The notes under the pieces were generated by a model, which saw only the letters and a list, made by a program, of their open reading frames with translations, was not told the origin of the DNA and ran no database searches. A DNA stretch of 64,000 nt from Lentisphaerota bacterium. Lineage in GTDB: Bacteria > Verrucomicrobiota > Lentisphaeria > Victivallales > Victivallaceae. How positions within the stretch are numbered: position 1 is the stretch's first letter; each line of letters begins with the position of its first letter. The stretch spans positions 1 through 64,000 of the forward strand of contig SUWL01000001.1 in NCBI GenBank assembly GCA_015061495.1, read 5' to 3'. A program made the position numbers and the translations under genes. This document shows positions 19,581-27,860 of this stretch, piece by piece.

Positions 19581-19999
19581 AAAAGATGCAGAGAAAAAAC
19601 CGTTTTACCCTTATTGAGGTGGTGATCGTGATCGTGATCCTGGTCACATTGGCATCCATTGCTACGCCGATGTATATGAATTACGTCAGCAATGCCAATA
19701 TCGGTGCCGCCAAGTCCCAGGTCAAACTGCTCGCCGATGCCATCAACGGCTACAAAACTGATAACAAAAATTATCCCGATCAGGAAAACGAATTGCGTGA
19801 CCTTATCGAAAATGTCGATGAATTGGAAACCTGGAAAGGTCCCTATCTGCAGGGCAGTATCCCCAAAGACCCCTGGGGTAATGCTTATGTCTACCTCTGC
19901 CCCGGCAACGATGACCGTCCCTTTGAAGTTATCAGTTACGGTGCTGATGGTGAAGAGGGCGGCGAAGGTGAAAATGCCGACATTTCCAGTTGGGATTGA
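19577..19999 (+). CDS. gspG: Major pseudopilin GspG
   Basis: NRFTLIEVVIVIVILVTLASIATPMY; GPYLQGSIPKDPWGNAYVYLCPG. Confidence 0.93.
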   Translation: MKKMQRKNRFTLIEVVIVIVILVTLASIATPMYMNYVSNANIGAAKSQVKLLADAINGYKTDNKNYPDQENELRDLIENVDELETWKGPYLQGSIPKDPWGNAYVYLCPGNDDRPFEVISYGADGEEGGEGENADISSWD

Positions 20000-20018
20000 T
20001 AATTCCGGGAAGTGAATA

Positions 20019-20546
20019 GTGCGGAAACGGCACTTTACCCTTATCGAAGTGATCGTAGTACTGGTCATAATCATGACATTGACCGGTATTGCGGTCGCAT
20101 CGCTCCGGGGGGAATCCCCGGCTGCGGCATTGGATCGCAACTCGCTGGAGATCGAAGCATATCTGGCGGGGGTGCGCTTTTTGTGTGCCGAGAGCGGGAG
20201 GGATTATGTAGTGCGTTTCTACCCGGATAAAAAGATCTTCTGCGCTCACATCGACTATACGGACGACGAATTGCTGGAAATGGAAAAGGATATTACCGAA
20301 AGTTCAGCGGTCCGGAAATTCACTTTTGCCGAAAATATCGAAGTTTTTACTGTGGAAGCGGTTGAAAACGGCGCTATGGATGAGGAGTATGTGGAACTTT
20401 TCCGCTTCTATCCTTCCGGGGGGGCCGCATGCATCAACCGTCCGGGGATCCGGATCGAAAATCTCGCAAAATTTTTTGACATATCATTTTTCAGCGGTCA
20501 GCTCATTATCAGTGACGGAGACGGGGAAGGAGTGGATAAAAAATGA
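20019..20546 (+). CDS. GspH-like minor pseudopilin (GTG start)
   Basis: RKRHFTLIEVIVVLVIIMTLTGIAVA; position after gspG. Confidence 0.8.
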   Translation: MRKRHFTLIEVIVVLVIIMTLTGIAVASLRGESPAAALDRNSLEIEAYLAGVRFLCAESGRDYVVRFYPDKKIFCAHIDYTDDELLEMEKDITESSAVRKFTFAENIEVFTVEAVENGAMDEEYVELFRFYPSGGAACINRPGIRIENLAKFFDISFFSGQLIISDGDGEGVDKK

Positions 20547-20962
20547 GGAACTTCTGCCGTTTTACTTTGCTGGAAGTGGTTATTGCGCTGGTGATTTTAT
20601 CGCTTTCTCTGGCAGGAATGCTGCGGTTGCTCACGCACTCCCAGAACCGGATCAGCCGGGCAGAGGAGCAGTGGCGGGAAATGCACATGCTCACCCAGGG
20701 GGCAGAGTACATTCTGCTTGCCGGCAGTGAAGAGGATTTGAGCGTGCCGGATGATATTTTCCCCTATCATGATCACCGGATCGACTGCACCGTTGAAGAT
20801 GCCGAGGGCATTCCGGAGGAGTTGAGCAGCCAGGAAAATCAACTGCCGTTGAAAAAGTGGACGATCACGCTCTACCGTTCTGCCGACCATGCTGAAAGGC
20901 TCAAAGTTATCATTGACCGTCTGGACTATTCGGCAAAGGAGGCGGACAGTGAAGCGCAGTAA
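20543..20962 (+). CDS. GspI-like minor pseudopilin
   Basis: FCRFTLLEVVIALVILSLSLAGML; position. Confidence 0.8.
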   Translation: MRNFCRFTLLEVVIALVILSLSLAGMLRLLTHSQNRISRAEEQWREMHMLTQGAEYILLAGSEEDLSVPDDIFPYHDHRIDCTVEDAEGIPEELSSQENQLPLKKWTITLYRSADHAERLKVIIDRLDYSAKEADSEAQ

Positions 20963-21755
20963 GTTTACTTTGATCGAATTGGTGGTCGCCATTGCGATCC
21001 TGATCGTGGTTGCCGGGATCATCGGTGTTGCCGGAGCGGCGTTTTATCAGGGCTATGAGCGGTCGCTGCGGGTGACGGAAAAGCTCAAAGAATTCATGGC
21101 GATCGACAACTTGATGGATACCCATATCCGCAATATGATACCTTTTGACTGGAAAGATGAGGACGGCAATGTGCGTCTGCTCTTTGACGGTGAAGAAAAC
21201 CGCATCTTTTTCTCCACCTTGCGCCGCAGTTACGGTGACCGTCCCGGAGCATTGCTCTTTGTCCGGGTATTTGTGGACAATGAGGAATTGGTCGCTGAAT
21301 ATTCGCCGTATCCCCGCTTCCCGTGGGTGGAAGAGGGCGATGAATCCATGCCTTTTACCCGGGAGGTGCTGGCAAAAAATGTGAGCAGTATCACTTTCAA
21401 ATATGCGGAAAATTCCACGGAAGACAGCGGCGGCATTGAGTTGCTTGATGAGTTCCGGGAAGAGGAAAACAGCGTTATTCCGCTGGCGGTCCTGTTGAAA
21501 ATTGAGTTTACCGACGGCAGCAGTGAACAGTGGTTCCGCCGGGTGGCGGGAGTTTCCCGCAACAGTACTTTCGGAGTGCGGGAAAATACCGGAAACAGTG
21601 ATGAAACTTCCGGCGGTACGGCGGCTTCAACTCCGTCGGTTTCCGGCGGAAGCGGCAGACCGTCGGTTTCCGGCGGAAGCAGCCGACCATCCGGTTCCGG
21701 CAGAGGCGGCAGACCATCCGGTTCCGGCAGACCCGGGGGGAGGGGCGGCAGATGA
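20949..21755 (+). CDS. GspJ-like minor pseudopilin with Ser/Gly/Arg/Pro-rich C-terminal tail (GTG start)
   Basis: VKRSKFTLIELVVAIAILIVVAGIIG; tail SVSGGSGRPSVSGGSSRPSGSGRGGRPSGSGRPGGRGGR. Confidence 0.78.
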   Translation: MKRSKFTLIELVVAIAILIVVAGIIGVAGAAFYQGYERSLRVTEKLKEFMAIDNLMDTHIRNMIPFDWKDEDGNVRLLFDGEENRIFFSTLRRSYGDRPGALLFVRVFVDNEELVAEYSPYPRFPWVEEGDESMPFTREVLAKNVSSITFKYAENSTEDSGGIELLDEFREEENSVIPLAVLLKIEFTDGSSEQWFRRVAGVSRNSTFGVRENTGNSDETSGGTAASTPSVSGGSGRPSVSGGSSRPSGSGRGGRPSGSGRPGGRGGR

Positions 21756-22750
21756 AAAAGCGGCAAATTTACCGTTACCATGCGGCATTGATATCGGTGT
21801 TGTGTCTGATATTCACTGCAGGGATCCTTACTGCGGCGACATTGGCACTCTCCCAGCGGGGAACATTCAGCGTGGCTGCCCATGTGGAACTGCAGCGCTC
21901 CATGCTGATCTCCGAGGGGGCTGCTACCCGGATACAGTATCTGCTGGCGGCTGACCGCAATCTCAATCCCGATGACAAGCCGGGGGCAGTGGATTACACG
22001 ACCTATGAATATGACCGCATCATGGCGGACGGAGTGGAACATACCATGGACTATTATGGTGAAGAGGTCAGTTTTACGGTCACAGATGCCGTCAGCGGCT
22101 GGGATATGAGTCCGGAAAATTATCAGAAGGTTCTGGAGTTGATTTCCGGCAGAGATGATGCCGGGGATGATGTTATCGATCTGGTCAATGAAGTTTCCCA
22201 CCGGTTGGGGGATTATCTGGACAGTGATGATGATATCCGTGATTACGGCAGGGAAGCCAATGATTATGAAGATATGGATGCCAAGCCGCTGCCCCGTAAT
22301 GAAAATATGCAGTTCCGGGAGGAACTGCTTTATATCGAGGGTTTCAGCAAACTTTTTCCGCCGGATGCAAACGGCAGATTGAGTTCCATAAGATTGATAC
22401 CTCCGGATAACACCTCTTCATTGAGCGGCACGGAAAGTTTGTTTTCTGCGGATCGTCAGACATTGGAATTGAAGTGTGATTTGTCGGAGGATGAATTGGA
22501 TACCGTAACGGATGCATTGGAGAGGTGGCGCACGGAAAAAGAGCTGTTGAGTGACACGCTGGATGAGGAATTGCTCAACAAACTCAACCGGGCATTCAGC
22601 ACCGTGGAAAGCGGCGCATATACAGTGATAATATCAGCTCCGGCATCCAAACCGCGGCCTTTCCGCAAACTGGTGTTTTCGTACTCCGGATTTGAGGTGG
22701 ACGGTCCGGCAGATCAGATGCTGCGTTATATGGAGTGGAATTTCCTGTGA
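21752..22750 (+). CDS. GspK-like minor pseudopilin / T2SS protein
   Basis: N-terminal TM, RSMLISEGAATRIQYLLAADR, position after gspJ. Confidence 0.65.
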   Translation: MKKRQIYRYHAALISVLCLIFTAGILTAATLALSQRGTFSVAAHVELQRSMLISEGAATRIQYLLAADRNLNPDDKPGAVDYTTYEYDRIMADGVEHTMDYYGEEVSFTVTDAVSGWDMSPENYQKVLELISGRDDAGDDVIDLVNEVSHRLGDYLDSDDDIRDYGREANDYEDMDAKPLPRNENMQFREELLYIEGFSKLFPPDANGRLSSIRLIPPDNTSSLSGTESLFSADRQTLELKCDLSEDELDTVTDALERWRTEKELLSDTLDEELLNKLNRAFSTVESGAYTVIISAPASKPRPFRKLVFSYSGFEVDGPADQMLRYMEWNFL

Positions 22751-23112
22751 AAAAGTTCTGTTTGATTCTGCTTTTATTGACTGGCGGGTTGATTTACGCA
22801 CCCCGGGCGCAGGCTGAACCGGTCACGATGGTGATTCTGGCTCCGCTGGCACTTGAAGGGGCAAAGATCGCCTCTCCGCACGTTATTGCCGCCATGCAGC
22901 GCGGCGGACGGCAGATGTTGGAGATCGGAAAAGATCTGGGGAATCTGCTGCGCTTGCCGTGGGGCTTGTGTCAGGCGACACTGGGAGCGCCGTTGGGACT
23001 TTTCGGGCAGGGGGTGGAAAATATGGTCATCGGAGTGTGTGCGCCGTTTCAATTGGTTGGCGATGTGTTGATCCTGCCGTTGAGTTTTTTTGGAATTGGC
23101 GGCGGAGGATGA
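22747..23112 (+). CDS. Small exported hydrophobic protein of unknown function, last gene of the T2SS operon
   Basis: GTG start overlaps the gspK stop; signal peptide; hydrophobic and glycine-rich. Confidence 0.6.
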   Translation: MKKFCLILLLLTGGLIYAPRAQAEPVTMVILAPLALEGAKIASPHVIAAMQRGGRQMLEIGKDLGNLLRLPWGLCQATLGAPLGLFGQGVENMVIGVCAPFQLVGDVLILPLSFFGIGGGG

Positions 23113-23136
23113 AATTTTTGATTTCTGCTGTTGTAT

Positions 23137-23180
23137 AAACGCTCATTATGTATTATATTATATAATGAGCGTTTTTTTAT
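23137..23180 (+). terminator. Rho-independent terminator of the T2SS operon
   Basis: AAACGCTCATTATgtattatattATATAATGAGCGTTT followed by a T-rich tract. Confidence 0.85.
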
Positions 23181-23204
23181 TTTTAAATAAATCAGGTGGA
23201 TATT

Positions 23205-24941
23205 ATGAAAATGAGTAAAATGGCGGGGCGCAGACTCCGTGAAGTTCCTAAAGATGCCAAGACCGTAAGTCATCAGTTTTTAATGCGCGGCGGTTATATC
23301 CGTCCGGTTTCGGCGGGTATCTATTCTCTGCTGCCTGCAGGCAAGAGGATCGTTGCCAAAATCGAAAAAATCATCCGTGAAGAGATGGATCGTATCGATG
23401 GACAGGAGATCCTGATGCCGGTTGCACTGCCAGCCGCGTTGTGGCAGGAATCCGGCAGATATGAGTCTGTCGGAGCGGAATTGCTCCGCTTCTCCGACCG
23501 TAATGACAAACCCATGCTGCTTGCCATGACCCATGAGGAGTGCGTTACGGCACTGATCCGCACCGAGGTCAACAGTTACAAACAGCTGCCGGTGATGGTT
23601 TACCAGATCCAGACCAAATACCGTGACGAAGCCCGTCCCCGTGCCGGATTGATCCGGACAAGGGAATTTACGATGAAAGATGCCTACAGTTTTCACACCG
23701 ATCAGGCTGATCTGGAAGCGTACTATGTGCGCGCCCACGAAGCATACGAACGGATCTTCCGCCGCATCGGTCTGGACAATGTGTTGAGCATTGAGTCCAA
23801 CAGCGGAATGATGGGCGGCAAAATTTCCCACGAATTCATGGCGATTTCGGAATGCGGTGAAGATACGATTTTCGTTTCCCCCGACCGCAAATACCGTGCC
23901 AACCGGGAGATCGCCGTGGCAGATTGGAAATTTGTCAAAGAAGAACCCCGGGAATTGGAAAAGGTCGCCACTCCCGACTGCAAAACTATCGAAGAGGTGG
24001 CGAACTTCCTCAATGTCAAAGCGGAAAACACCGGTAAAGCCGTGTTCTATCAGGATGCCCGTACCGGGGAATTGATCTTTGCTCTGATCCGCGGCGATTT
24101 TGAGGTCAATGAGAGCAAACTTGCCAATGCGGCACTGGTTCCGGAGTTGAAGTTCGCTGATGATGAAGCCATTCTTGCCGCCGGAGCGGTTCCCGGTTTC
24201 GCCAGTCCGCTCAATCTCAAAGGCAAAAAGGCAAAGATCATTATCGACCGTTCCGCTTTTGAATCATCCAATCTGGTGGTCGGTGCCAATGAACCCGGAT
24301 ATCACTATCTCAACTTCAATGCTGAAAGAGACCTGGCGGGCGTTGACTGTATCGTTACCGATATTGCCACTGTCCGCGAAGGCGACCCCGCACCCGGTTC
24401 CGGTGAACCGCTGCAGATGCTCCGGGGTATTGAGGTCGGAAATATCTTCCAGCTTGGTACGAAGTATTCCGAATCAATGAACTGCAATTATCTGGATAAA
24501 GACGGCAAGAGCCGTCCCATGATCATGGGCTGTTACGGTATCGGTGTCGGACGGGCAATGGCTTCGGTGATCGAATTTTCCCACGATGATTACGGACCGG
24601 TCTGGCCGATGTCCATTGCTCCGTGGCAGGTTCAGGTGTGCGCCATTGATCCCCACAAAGCCGGGGTCGGCGAAGCCGCGGAAAAACTGGTTGCTGAATT
24701 GGAAGCCCTCGGCATTGAAGTGCTGTATGATGATCGCGGTGAAAAAGCCGGCAGTATGTTCAGCGATGCTGATTTGCTGGGTATTCCATTGCGACTGGTG
24801 GTCTCCCCCAAGACTATTACGGAGAATGAAGCGGAATTCCGCACCCGTGCCTGCCGGGACAGCGTGAGATTCAAACTTGATGAGGCCGCCGGGATCATTG
24901 CCGGCAAGGTGGCTGAAGAACTTGCCAGGTTTGAATTTTGA
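23205..24941 (+). CDS. proS: Prolyl-tRNA synthetase (bacterial type with editing insertion)
   Basis: MAGRRLREVPKDAKTVSHQFLMRGGYIRPVSAGIYSLLPAGKRI; TKYRDEARPRAGLIRTREFTMKDAYSFH. Confidence 0.97.
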   Translation: MKMSKMAGRRLREVPKDAKTVSHQFLMRGGYIRPVSAGIYSLLPAGKRIVAKIEKIIREEMDRIDGQEILMPVALPAALWQESGRYESVGAELLRFSDRNDKPMLLAMTHEECVTALIRTEVNSYKQLPVMVYQIQTKYRDEARPRAGLIRTREFTMKDAYSFHTDQADLEAYYVRAHEAYERIFRRIGLDNVLSIESNSGMMGGKISHEFMAISECGEDTIFVSPDRKYRANREIAVADWKFVKEEPRELEKVATPDCKTIEEVANFLNVKAENTGKAVFYQDARTGELIFALIRGDFEVNESKLANAALVPELKFADDEAILAAGAVPGFASPLNLKGKKAKIIIDRSAFESSNLVVGANEPGYHYLNFNAERDLAGVDCIVTDIATVREGDPAPGSGEPLQMLRGIEVGNIFQLGTKYSESMNCNYLDKDGKSRPMIMGCYGIGVGRAMASVIEFSHDDYGPVWPMSIAPWQVQVCAIDPHKAGVGEAAEKLVAELEALGIEVLYDDRGEKAGSMFSDADLLGIPLRLVVSPKTITENEAEFRTRACRDSVRFKLDEAAGIIAGKVAEELARFEF

Positions 24942-24974
24942 AGTTGACAATTTTAGAATAGGAAATGGTTAAAT

Positions 24975-25568
24975 ATGTGGAATTATACTGACAAGGTCAT
25001 CGACCACTTTATGAACCCCCGCAATGTTGGCGAGGTGGAAAATCCCGACGGTACCGGTCAGGTCGGCAATGCCGCATGCGGAGATGCGCTCAAACTGACA
25101 TTCAAATTGGATGACAGCGGTAAAATCAGCGAGGTCAAATTCAAAACTTTCGGCTGTGCCAGTGCGATTGCATCCAGTTCCGCTTTGACCGAATTGATCA
25201 AGGGGATGACTCTGGAAGAGGCGGCAAAGGTTACCAATCAGGATATTGTCGCTCTGCTCGGAGAACTTCCGGAAGCCAAAATGCACTGTTCGGTCATGGG
25301 TATGGAAGCACTTCAGGCGGCAATCGCTGATTACAAAGGTGAACCAAATCCTTTTGAAAAGCTCGACGATCACGACGGCAAACTCATCTGCAAATGTTTC
25401 GGGGTCACCGATCTGAAAATTTTGCGGGTGGCAAAGGAAAATGACCTGCACCGTGCTGAAGAGATCACCAACTACTGTAAAGCCGGTGGTGCCTGCGGCT
25501 CCTGTCTGGGCGCGATCCAGCGGCTGTTGGATGATATGTGGAAACTGGAGAGTATCAAAAAATGCTGA
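24975..25568 (+). CDS. NifU-like Fe-S scaffold (IscU-like domain plus BFD-like [2Fe-2S] domain)
   Basis: WNYTDKVIDHFMNPRNVGEVENPDGTGQVGNAACGD; FKTFGCASAIASSS; CKCFGVTD...CKAGGACGSC. Confidence 0.93.
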   Translation: MWNYTDKVIDHFMNPRNVGEVENPDGTGQVGNAACGDALKLTFKLDDSGKISEVKFKTFGCASAIASSSALTELIKGMTLEEAAKVTNQDIVALLGELPEAKMHCSVMGMEALQAAIADYKGEPNPFEKLDDHDGKLICKCFGVTDLKILRVAKENDLHRAEEITNYCKAGGACGSCLGAIQRLLDDMWKLESIKKC

Positions 25569-26653
25569 CGATCGAAGAATTACGCCAGAAAGAGAACGAT
25601 TATAAAGCCCGTTTGGAACAAGTCGAAGGATTCCTCAAAATCAGTGAAAAAGAGGAGGAATTAGCCGCTCTTGAAGCTAAAATGAATGCGCCGGATTTCT
25701 GGAATGACAAAGAGGGCGCACAGAGTATCATTGCAGCGGTATCATCCTGCCGCAATATCATCACGCCTTTCCGCAAGATGGAGAGCACCCTTGCGGATTT
25801 CGGTACGGCATTGGAATTCGCCGCCGAGGATGAGGCATTTATCGAAGAAGCCGAGGCGCAGCTGCCGGCATTGGAATCCGAACTGGATAAACTGGAGATC
25901 GTCAGTTTCCTTTCCGGGCGTTTCGACCGCAATAACTTCTATCTGACCATCCACGCAGGCGCGGGTGGTACGGAGTCCTGTGACTGGGGCAGTATGCTTT
26001 TCCGCATGTACCGCCGCTATGCTGAACGCCGGGGGTGGAAAGAGGAACTGATCGACTATCAGCCCGGTGATGAAGCCGGTATCCGCAGTGCGACACTGCA
26101 CATCATGGGTGAATTTGCCTATGGCTACTGCAAAGGAGAGAATGGAGTCCACCGTCTGGTACGTATTTCGCCTTTCGACAGCAATGCCCGGCGTCACACC
26201 AGTTTCTGTTCAGTCGATGTGTTCCCGGAAATCGATGATGACATCGACATCGAGATCAATGAAGCCGACTTGCGGGTGGATACCTACCGTTCCAGCGGTG
26301 CCGGCGGTCAGCACGTCAATACGACGGACTCTGCCGTCCGGATCACCCACTTGCCCAGCGGCATCGTGGTCAGCTGCCAGAATGAGCGTTCCCAGCACAA
26401 AAACCGTGCCACGGCGATGAAAATGCTCAAGGCCCGTTTGTTTGAGATCGAGGAGCGCAAGCGGCGTGAAGCGGCAGCGGCACTTCGCGGAGAACAGATG
26501 GAAAACGGCTGGGGCAGTCAGATCCGCAGTTATGTTCTGCAGCCCTATCAGATGGTCAAAGATTTGCGTACAGATGTTGAGACCAGTGACACCTCCGGAG
26601 TGCTGGATGGCGACATCGACCGCTTTATTGAGGCGTATTTGAAACAGCAATGA
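25562..26653 (+). CDS. prfB: Peptide chain release factor 2, no programmed frameshift
   Basis: GGQHVNTTDSAVRITHLPSGIVVSCQNERSQHKNRATAMKML; single uninterrupted frame; ATGCTGA overlap with upstream stop. Confidence 0.95.
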   Translation: MLTIEELRQKENDYKARLEQVEGFLKISEKEEELAALEAKMNAPDFWNDKEGAQSIIAAVSSCRNIITPFRKMESTLADFGTALEFAAEDEAFIEEAEAQLPALESELDKLEIVSFLSGRFDRNNFYLTIHAGAGGTESCDWGSMLFRMYRRYAERRGWKEELIDYQPGDEAGIRSATLHIMGEFAYGYCKGENGVHRLVRISPFDSNARRHTSFCSVDVFPEIDDDIDIEINEADLRVDTYRSSGAGGQHVNTTDSAVRITHLPSGIVVSCQNERSQHKNRATAMKMLKARLFEIEERKRREAAAALRGEQMENGWGSQIRSYVLQPYQMVKDLRTDVETSDTSGVLDGDIDRFIEAYLKQQ

Positions 26654-27543
26654 CCGGCGTGTTGAAAAACAATTTGCGTACCCGTTCCGCTTTGCTCCGT
26701 GCCTTGCGGAACGCGTTTTACCGGGCAGAATTTCTGGAAGTTTCCACCGGGGTGAAAATTCCGGCACCCGCACCGGAAGAGTATATCGAATCCGTCCCCT
26801 GTCAGGGCGGATTTTTGCGTACCAGTCCGGAACTGGCGATGAAACGGATGCTCTGTGCGGGAATGGAACGGATATTTCAGATCGGTTCGGCGTTCCGAGC
26901 CGAGGAAGAGGGCAGAAAACACCGGGAAGAATTCACCATCATGGAGTATTATGCCGTAGAGTGGAATTACCGGGAACTTGCGGAATTTACTGCTGATATG
27001 ATCAAATCTGCGGCACTGGAACTTTTCGGAAAAAGTACCATTTTCTATCAGGGGGTGCCGGTCGATCTGGGCAGACACGCCTTTATTACCGTGGATGAAG
27101 CATTCCGCAAATATGCGGGTGTTTCCGCCTTTGATGCGGATGCGGACGGCTCGTTTGATGAATTGATGGTGCTTAAAGTTGAACCGGAACTGGGTAAAGA
27201 TCGTCCGGAATTTCTCATTGACTATCCGGCAAACCGGGCCTCATTGTCCCGCTTGAGTGCTGCGGATGACCGGGTCGCAGAAAGGTGGGAACTTTACATC
27301 CGTGGAATGGAATTGGGCAATGCATTCGGAGAATTGACCGATGCAGTTGAACAGCGGCGCCGTTTTGAAGCGGCACTGAAGTTCCGGGCGGAGCAGGGAA
27401 TGCTTGCCTATCCGGAAGCGACCGATTTTCTGGAAGCGTTGGAAAAAGGCATGCCCGCAAGTTCCGGATGCGCCATTGGATTTGACCGTTTGTGTATGAT
27501 CTTCTGCGATGCGTATGAGATAAGTGACGTGATTTTTGACTGA
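26650..27543 (+). CDS. epmA: EF-P lysine ligase (EpmA/PoxA/GenX-like class II LysRS paralog)
   Basis: Truncated LysRS-like catalytic domain without anticodon-binding domain: FLRTSPELAMKRMLCAGMERIFQIGSAFRAEE; GCAIGFDRLCMI. Confidence 0.88.
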   Translation: MTGVLKNNLRTRSALLRALRNAFYRAEFLEVSTGVKIPAPAPEEYIESVPCQGGFLRTSPELAMKRMLCAGMERIFQIGSAFRAEEEGRKHREEFTIMEYYAVEWNYRELAEFTADMIKSAALELFGKSTIFYQGVPVDLGRHAFITVDEAFRKYAGVSAFDADADGSFDELMVLKVEPELGKDRPEFLIDYPANRASLSRLSAADDRVAERWELYIRGMELGNAFGELTDAVEQRRRFEAALKFRAEQGMLAYPEATDFLEALEKGMPASSGCAIGFDRLCMIFCDAYEISDVIFD

Positions 27544-27810
27544 ATTCACGTAAACTGCCCCGGGGAGCAAACGCCTTTTTGTCCTTGATTGCTGCCGGGA
27601 GCAGTTTGAGGGAAATTGCTGACGCTGCGTCTGCGTTTCCGGAAGCGTCCCTGACCCCTGAAAGAAGCAGTTGTTCTAAAAGATTGCGGTTACACGGCTC
27701 TTGTAATTCCGAAGATAATTCATTTCCATTTAAACCGCGCAAAAAGATAAGTTTTTTAATCAGATGTTGTATGATTGTTAAGCCTGCGGATTTTATAAAA
27801 AGCGTCAAAC

Positions 27811-27845
27811 AAAAAAACGGAGTTGGTTTCCCAACTCCGTTTTTG
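27811..27845. terminator. Bidirectional terminator between epmA and ppdK
   Basis: AAAAAAACGGAGTTGG-TTTC-CCAACTCCGTTTTT. Confidence 0.85.
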
Positions 27846-27860
27846 TTCGCCTGAAGTTTC

